Shown: positions 60,270 through 62,761 of the stretch, one piece after another
Layout: each line of letters starts with the position of its first letter
How positions within the stretch are numbered: the first letter of the stretch is position 1
From: an uncultured Collinsella sp.
Lineage (GTDB): Bacteria; Actinomycetota; Coriobacteriia; Coriobacteriales; Coriobacteriaceae
Length of the DNA stretch: 62,761 bases
Assembly (NCBI GenBank): GCA_900548815.1
Contig: URLR01000004.1
Span: 1-62,761, forward strand
Reading direction: 5' to 3'
Program-made: the position numbers and the translations under genes
The notes under the pieces: generated by a model
The model's input: only the letters and a program-made list of their open reading frames with translations
The model's database searches: none
What the model was told of the DNA's origin: nothing

Positions 60270-61112
60270 ATGTCCGCTCGTAAAGCTCGCACGGAGGCGG
60301 CCGCCGTTGGTGCCGCCCCCGTTGACTCTGAGGAGAAGGACGTGAAGATTCCCGTAGAGGCCGCAGACGTTACCGAGGCCAACGAGGCCCCGGCCGCCGA
60401 GGCTGCCGAGAACCAAGTAGAGGATTCCAACAAGGAGGCGACGATGACCGAGGACGAGATGGTGGAAGCCGCTATCCGCGCCGGTGAGGAAGCCGCCGAC
60501 AACGACTTTAAGCTCAAGTTCGAGCAGGCTCAGAAAGAGCTTGCCGACGTGCGCAACGAGCTCGATGCTGCGGCAGAGGCTCAGAAGGCCGCCGAGGACA
60601 AGGCAAAGGACGCCACCGAGCGCACCGCCCGTCTGCAGGCCGACTGGGAGAACTTCCGTCGCCGCACCGCCAACGAGCGTATCGCCGAGCGCGAGCGCGC
60701 GACCGAGAAGCTCGTCACTGCGCTGCTGCCGGTGGTCGACGATATCGAGCGTGCGATCGACCACGCCCGCAGTCAGGAGCTTGCCGACGACTTTAAGCAG
60801 TTCGTCGACGGCGTCGACGCGGTGCATGCCAAGCTGCTCGACGTGTTTGCGCATGAGGGCGTTGAGCCCATCGACCCCAAGGGCGAAGCGTTTGATCCGC
60901 TCGAGCATCAGGCTGTGGGCCGCGTCGAGGACGCATCGCAGTACGACGAGACCGTCAACGACGTGTACCAGAAGGGCTACCGCATGGCGGACCGCATCCT
61001 GCGTTCCGCGATGGTGACGGTGACCTACGGTGGCGAGAAGCGCCCCGCACCGGAGCCCGAAGCGGCGCCCGAGGATGCTGCGGCCGATACGGCCGAGAGC
61101 ACCGAGGAGTAA
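60270..61112 (+). CDS. grpE: Nucleotide exchange factor GrpE
   Basis: 280 residues, long for GrpE because of an acidic, Ala-rich N-terminal extension (1-60) and a C-terminal acidic tail. The coiled coil runs about 75-140 and the GrpE core has LQADWENFRRRTANERI, LLPVVDDIERAI and YRMADRILRSAMVTV. It releases ADP from DnaK. ATG 60270 is 2 nt after dnaK. An internal ATG at 60444 has its own strong site AGGAGG just upstream, so a shorter form of about 222 residues may also be made. Confidence 0.95.
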   Translation: MSARKARTEAAAVGAAPVDSEEKDVKIPVEAADVTEANEAPAAEAAENQVEDSNKEATMTEDEMVEAAIRAGEEAADNDFKLKFEQAQKELADVRNELDAAAEAQKAAEDKAKDATERTARLQADWENFRRRTANERIAERERATEKLVTALLPVVDDIERAIDHARSQELADDFKQFVDGVDAVHAKLLDVFAHEGVEPIDPKGEAFDPLEHQAVGRVEDASQYDETVNDVYQKGYRMADRILRSAMVTVTYGGEKRPAPEPEAAPEDAAADTAESTEE

Positions 61113-61115
61113 TTG

Positions 61116-61149
61116 AGAAGGGCCCCGGGGCAACACCCGGGGCCCTTTC
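61116..61149 (+). terminator. Hairpin between grpE and dnaJ (possible attenuator)
   Basis: AAGGGCCCCGGG (61118-61129) pairs perfectly with CCCGGGGCCCTT (61136-61147), followed by a short TCT. It may lower expression of dnaJ-hspR relative to dnaK-grpE. Confidence 0.65.
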
Positions 61150-61219
61150 TGGCCTAGTGCCATATGAAAGCATGAACCGCCGCCCGCTGGGCGACGGATG
61201 AAACAGGAGAGGAGCTACG

Positions 61220-62185
61220 ATGGCTGCAGGCAAAACCTTCTATGACATCCTGGGCGTATCCAAGAGCGCCTCCGACAAAGAGATCAAGAGCGCGTTTCGC
61301 AAGCTCGCGCAAAAATATCACCCCGATGCCGGCGGTGACGAGGCCAAGTTCAAGGAGATCAGCGAGGCCTACGAGACGCTTTCGGACGAGAAGAAGCGCA
61401 AAGAGTACGACCAGATGCTCATGTTTGGCGGCATGCCGGGCGCGGGCGGCGCGTATGGCGGCGGCTACGGTGCCGGCGCGGGTGCCAGCGGCTGGGGCGA
61501 CATCTTCGACAGCATCTTTAGCGGCAACGGCGCCTGGGGCAGCGATTGGGGCTCGGGCTTTGCCGGGGCTGCGGGCGCTGCCGGTGCCGGCGCGGGTCGC
61601 AGCCGTGCTCGCAAGGGCGGCGACCTGTCGCTGACCGTCGATGTGACGGCCGAGGACGCGTTTCGCGGCGTGACGCACAAGGTCACCTATCGCATTCCCT
61701 CGACAGGCGAGCAGCAGACCATTACGGTCTCGGTGCCCGCGGGCGCGGTCGACGGCGGCAAGCTACGCTACAAGCGTCGCGGCGAGTATGGCGTTGCCGG
61801 CGGCGAGCGCGGCGACCTGGTCGTGACCACGCATGTGGAGGAGCACCCGCTGTTTAAGCGTAAAGGTGCCGACGTGACCATGGAGGTACCGGTCTCGGTC
61901 TACGAGGCGGCGCTCGGCTGCACGGTGGACGTGCCGACGCCCGGCGGTGCGACGGTTCGTCTGAAGGTGCCCGCGGGTACCCAGACGGGCAAGAAGTTTC
62001 GCTTTAAGGAGATGGGTGCGCCCGACGTTAAGCATCGCGGCCGCACGGGTGCGCTGCTCGTCGAGATCAAGGTGCAGGTCCCCACGAACCTGTCCGACGA
62101 TGAGCGCGATGCCATGACCAAGCTGCGCGAGGCCGACACGCGCGATTATCGCGAGAAGGTCAACCGTTACAAGGCGACGTACTAG
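61220..62185 (+). CDS. dnaJ: DnaJ-type co-chaperone without zinc finger
   Basis: 321 residues. J domain 1-68 with HPD at about 34-36, a Gly/Phe-like region (about 75-130, very Gly/Ala rich), then two C-terminal beta-sandwich domains (about 135-310; VTYRIPSTGEQQTITVSVPA). The four CxxCxGxG zinc motifs of type I DnaJ are absent, so it is a type II (CbpA-like) protein although it sits in the main dnaK operon. AGGAGAGGAG precedes the ATG. Confidence 0.95.
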   Translation: MAAGKTFYDILGVSKSASDKEIKSAFRKLAQKYHPDAGGDEAKFKEISEAYETLSDEKKRKEYDQMLMFGGMPGAGGAYGGGYGAGAGASGWGDIFDSIFSGNGAWGSDWGSGFAGAAGAAGAGAGRSRARKGGDLSLTVDVTAEDAFRGVTHKVTYRIPSTGEQQTITVSVPAGAVDGGKLRYKRRGEYGVAGGERGDLVVTTHVEEHPLFKRKGADVTMEVPVSVYEAALGCTVDVPTPGGATVRLKVPAGTQTGKKFRFKEMGAPDVKHRGRTGALLVEIKVQVPTNLSDDERDAMTKLREADTRDYREKVNRYKATY

Positions 62186-62257
62186 GGCGGTCGTGGCGCA
62201 CGCCCGCGCCCGCGGGCTTATGATGGACGATAACGAGACGGAAAGGGATCAGGTAGC

Positions 62258-62674
62258 ATGGCCGAGGACAATAGGAACAAACCGCTGTACATGATCAGCG
62301 TGGCGGCCGAGCTGACCGGCATGCATCCGCAGACTCTGCGCGTCTATGAGTCCAAGGGCCTGGTGAACCCCCAGCGCTCGGGCGGCAACACGCGTCTGTA
62401 TTCGCGTGCCGATATCGAGCGCCTGGAGCTCATCAACCAGCTGACCGACGAGGGCATCAACCTTGCCGGCGTGGTGCGCATCCTCGATATGAAGGAGCGT
62501 GCCGAGGAGCGCGAGCGCGAGAACGAAAAGCTCCGCGCCCGCGTGCGCCAGCTCGAGGACGAGCTGCACGAGTACAAGATGCAGAAGAAGATCACCGCCC
62601 TGGCCCCGCGTGACGGCTCGGTTAACCCCGAACAGGTCATGCGCAAGCTGCTGGGTGCCGGCGGGGATTTGTAG
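62258..62674 (+). CDS. hspR: Heat-shock repressor HspR (MerR family)
   Basis: 138 residues. MerR-type winged helix (about 10-75: YMISVAAELTGMHPQTLRVY; GLVNPQRSGGNTRLYS) followed by a coiled coil (about 85-120) and a short basic tail. HspR with DnaK as corepressor controls dnaK operons in actinobacteria. GGAAAGG lies upstream of the ATG. The last base of the stop codon starts copy C of the structured 3' element. Confidence 0.94.
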   Translation: MAEDNRNKPLYMISVAAELTGMHPQTLRVYESKGLVNPQRSGGNTRLYSRADIERLELINQLTDEGINLAGVVRILDMKERAEERERENEKLRARVRQLEDELHEYKMQKKITALAPRDGSVNPEQVMRKLLGAGGDL

Positions 62675-62761
62675 TTACGCGGTTTTACCAAACCGCGTAA
62701 CCAGTTGACGCTGCAAGCCCGCCAGAGCGGCAATCTGCCTTTCAACTTCGACGGCATGATC
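62674..62761 (+). ncRNA. Structured 3' element, copy C (after hspR, cut by window end)
   Basis: P1: GTTACGCGGTTT (62674-62685) with AAACCGCGTAAC (62690-62701), loop TACC, 12 perfect pairs with base changes against copy B that keep pairing. The linker GACGCTGCAA, the left arm of P2 (GCCCGCCAGAGCGGCAA), TCTGCCT, TCAACTTC and part of P4 follow in the same order. The 3' half lies outside the window. Confidence 0.7.

Overview
The window looks like chromosome of a GC-rich, gut-type Coriobacteriia bacterium, most likely Collinsella or a close relative. The grounds are high-GC codon use, a dnaK-grpE-dnaJ-hspR heat-shock operon, a membrane-anchored LuxR regulator of the type common in this class, a NikR/Hyp hydrogenase-maturation operon, and many short palindromic intergenic repeats. 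Taxonomy is inferred from gene content, not from a marker gene. Bases 1-48 are not genomic: they are an Illumina Nextera adapter left on the contig end.

Layout. 49-6549: an ABC-2 type exporter (partial ATPase plus two permeases), then a LolD/FtsX-type ABC pair. 6659-14975: DUF362 ferredoxin, anchored hydrolase, hemolysin-III protein, CNNM/CorC protein, then a cell-envelope-like group (cyanophycin-synthetase-like domain, YtxH, PRC-barrel, NodB-like protein lacking its metal histidines). 15100-18419: a Mg2+ locus with a structured leader, a PRC/MgtE_N/CBS membrane protein and an NRAMP-related transporter. 18501-24712: a MITE-like element, an OatA-like acyltransferase, ribokinase with nucleoside hydrolase, LuxS and a DUF4867 protein. 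24882-28881: two sensor proteins and a NarL-type regulator in one overlapping operon. 29072-33366: an SPFH/zinc-ribbon cluster with a lipoprotein. 33754-38465: LuxR membrane regulator, then MgtA with a candidate leader peptide. 38692-44005: pyrE, a Fic protein between hairpin repeats, glucose-type PTS IIA, a lipoprotein and Gph. 44111-49961: nikR-hypFCDE. 50183-57717: thioredoxin, a degenerate UDG-like protein, an AgrC/LytTR-type two-component system, the NiaR-controlled nadABC operon and a ferredoxin. 58375-62674: dnaK-grpE-dnaJ-hspR.

The strongest candidate for something undescribed is a roughly 170-nt structured element that starts at or within 3 nt of the stop codon of three unrelated genes (pyrE at 39375, a lipoprotein at 42812, hspR at 62674). 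Copies A and B have almost completely different stem sequences, yet keep the same four helices, the same bulged T and bulged A, and near-identical internal loops. That is strong helix-by-helix covariation. Two other hairpin repeat families also show compensatory or matched arm changes.

A second theme is Mg2+ control. mgtA is preceded by a 23-codon reading frame with a perfect Shine-Dalgarno sequence. The mgtE-like gene has a leader hairpin that hides a strong Shine-Dalgarno sequence in front of a 10-codon frame overlapping its start. Both are inferred from sequence only.
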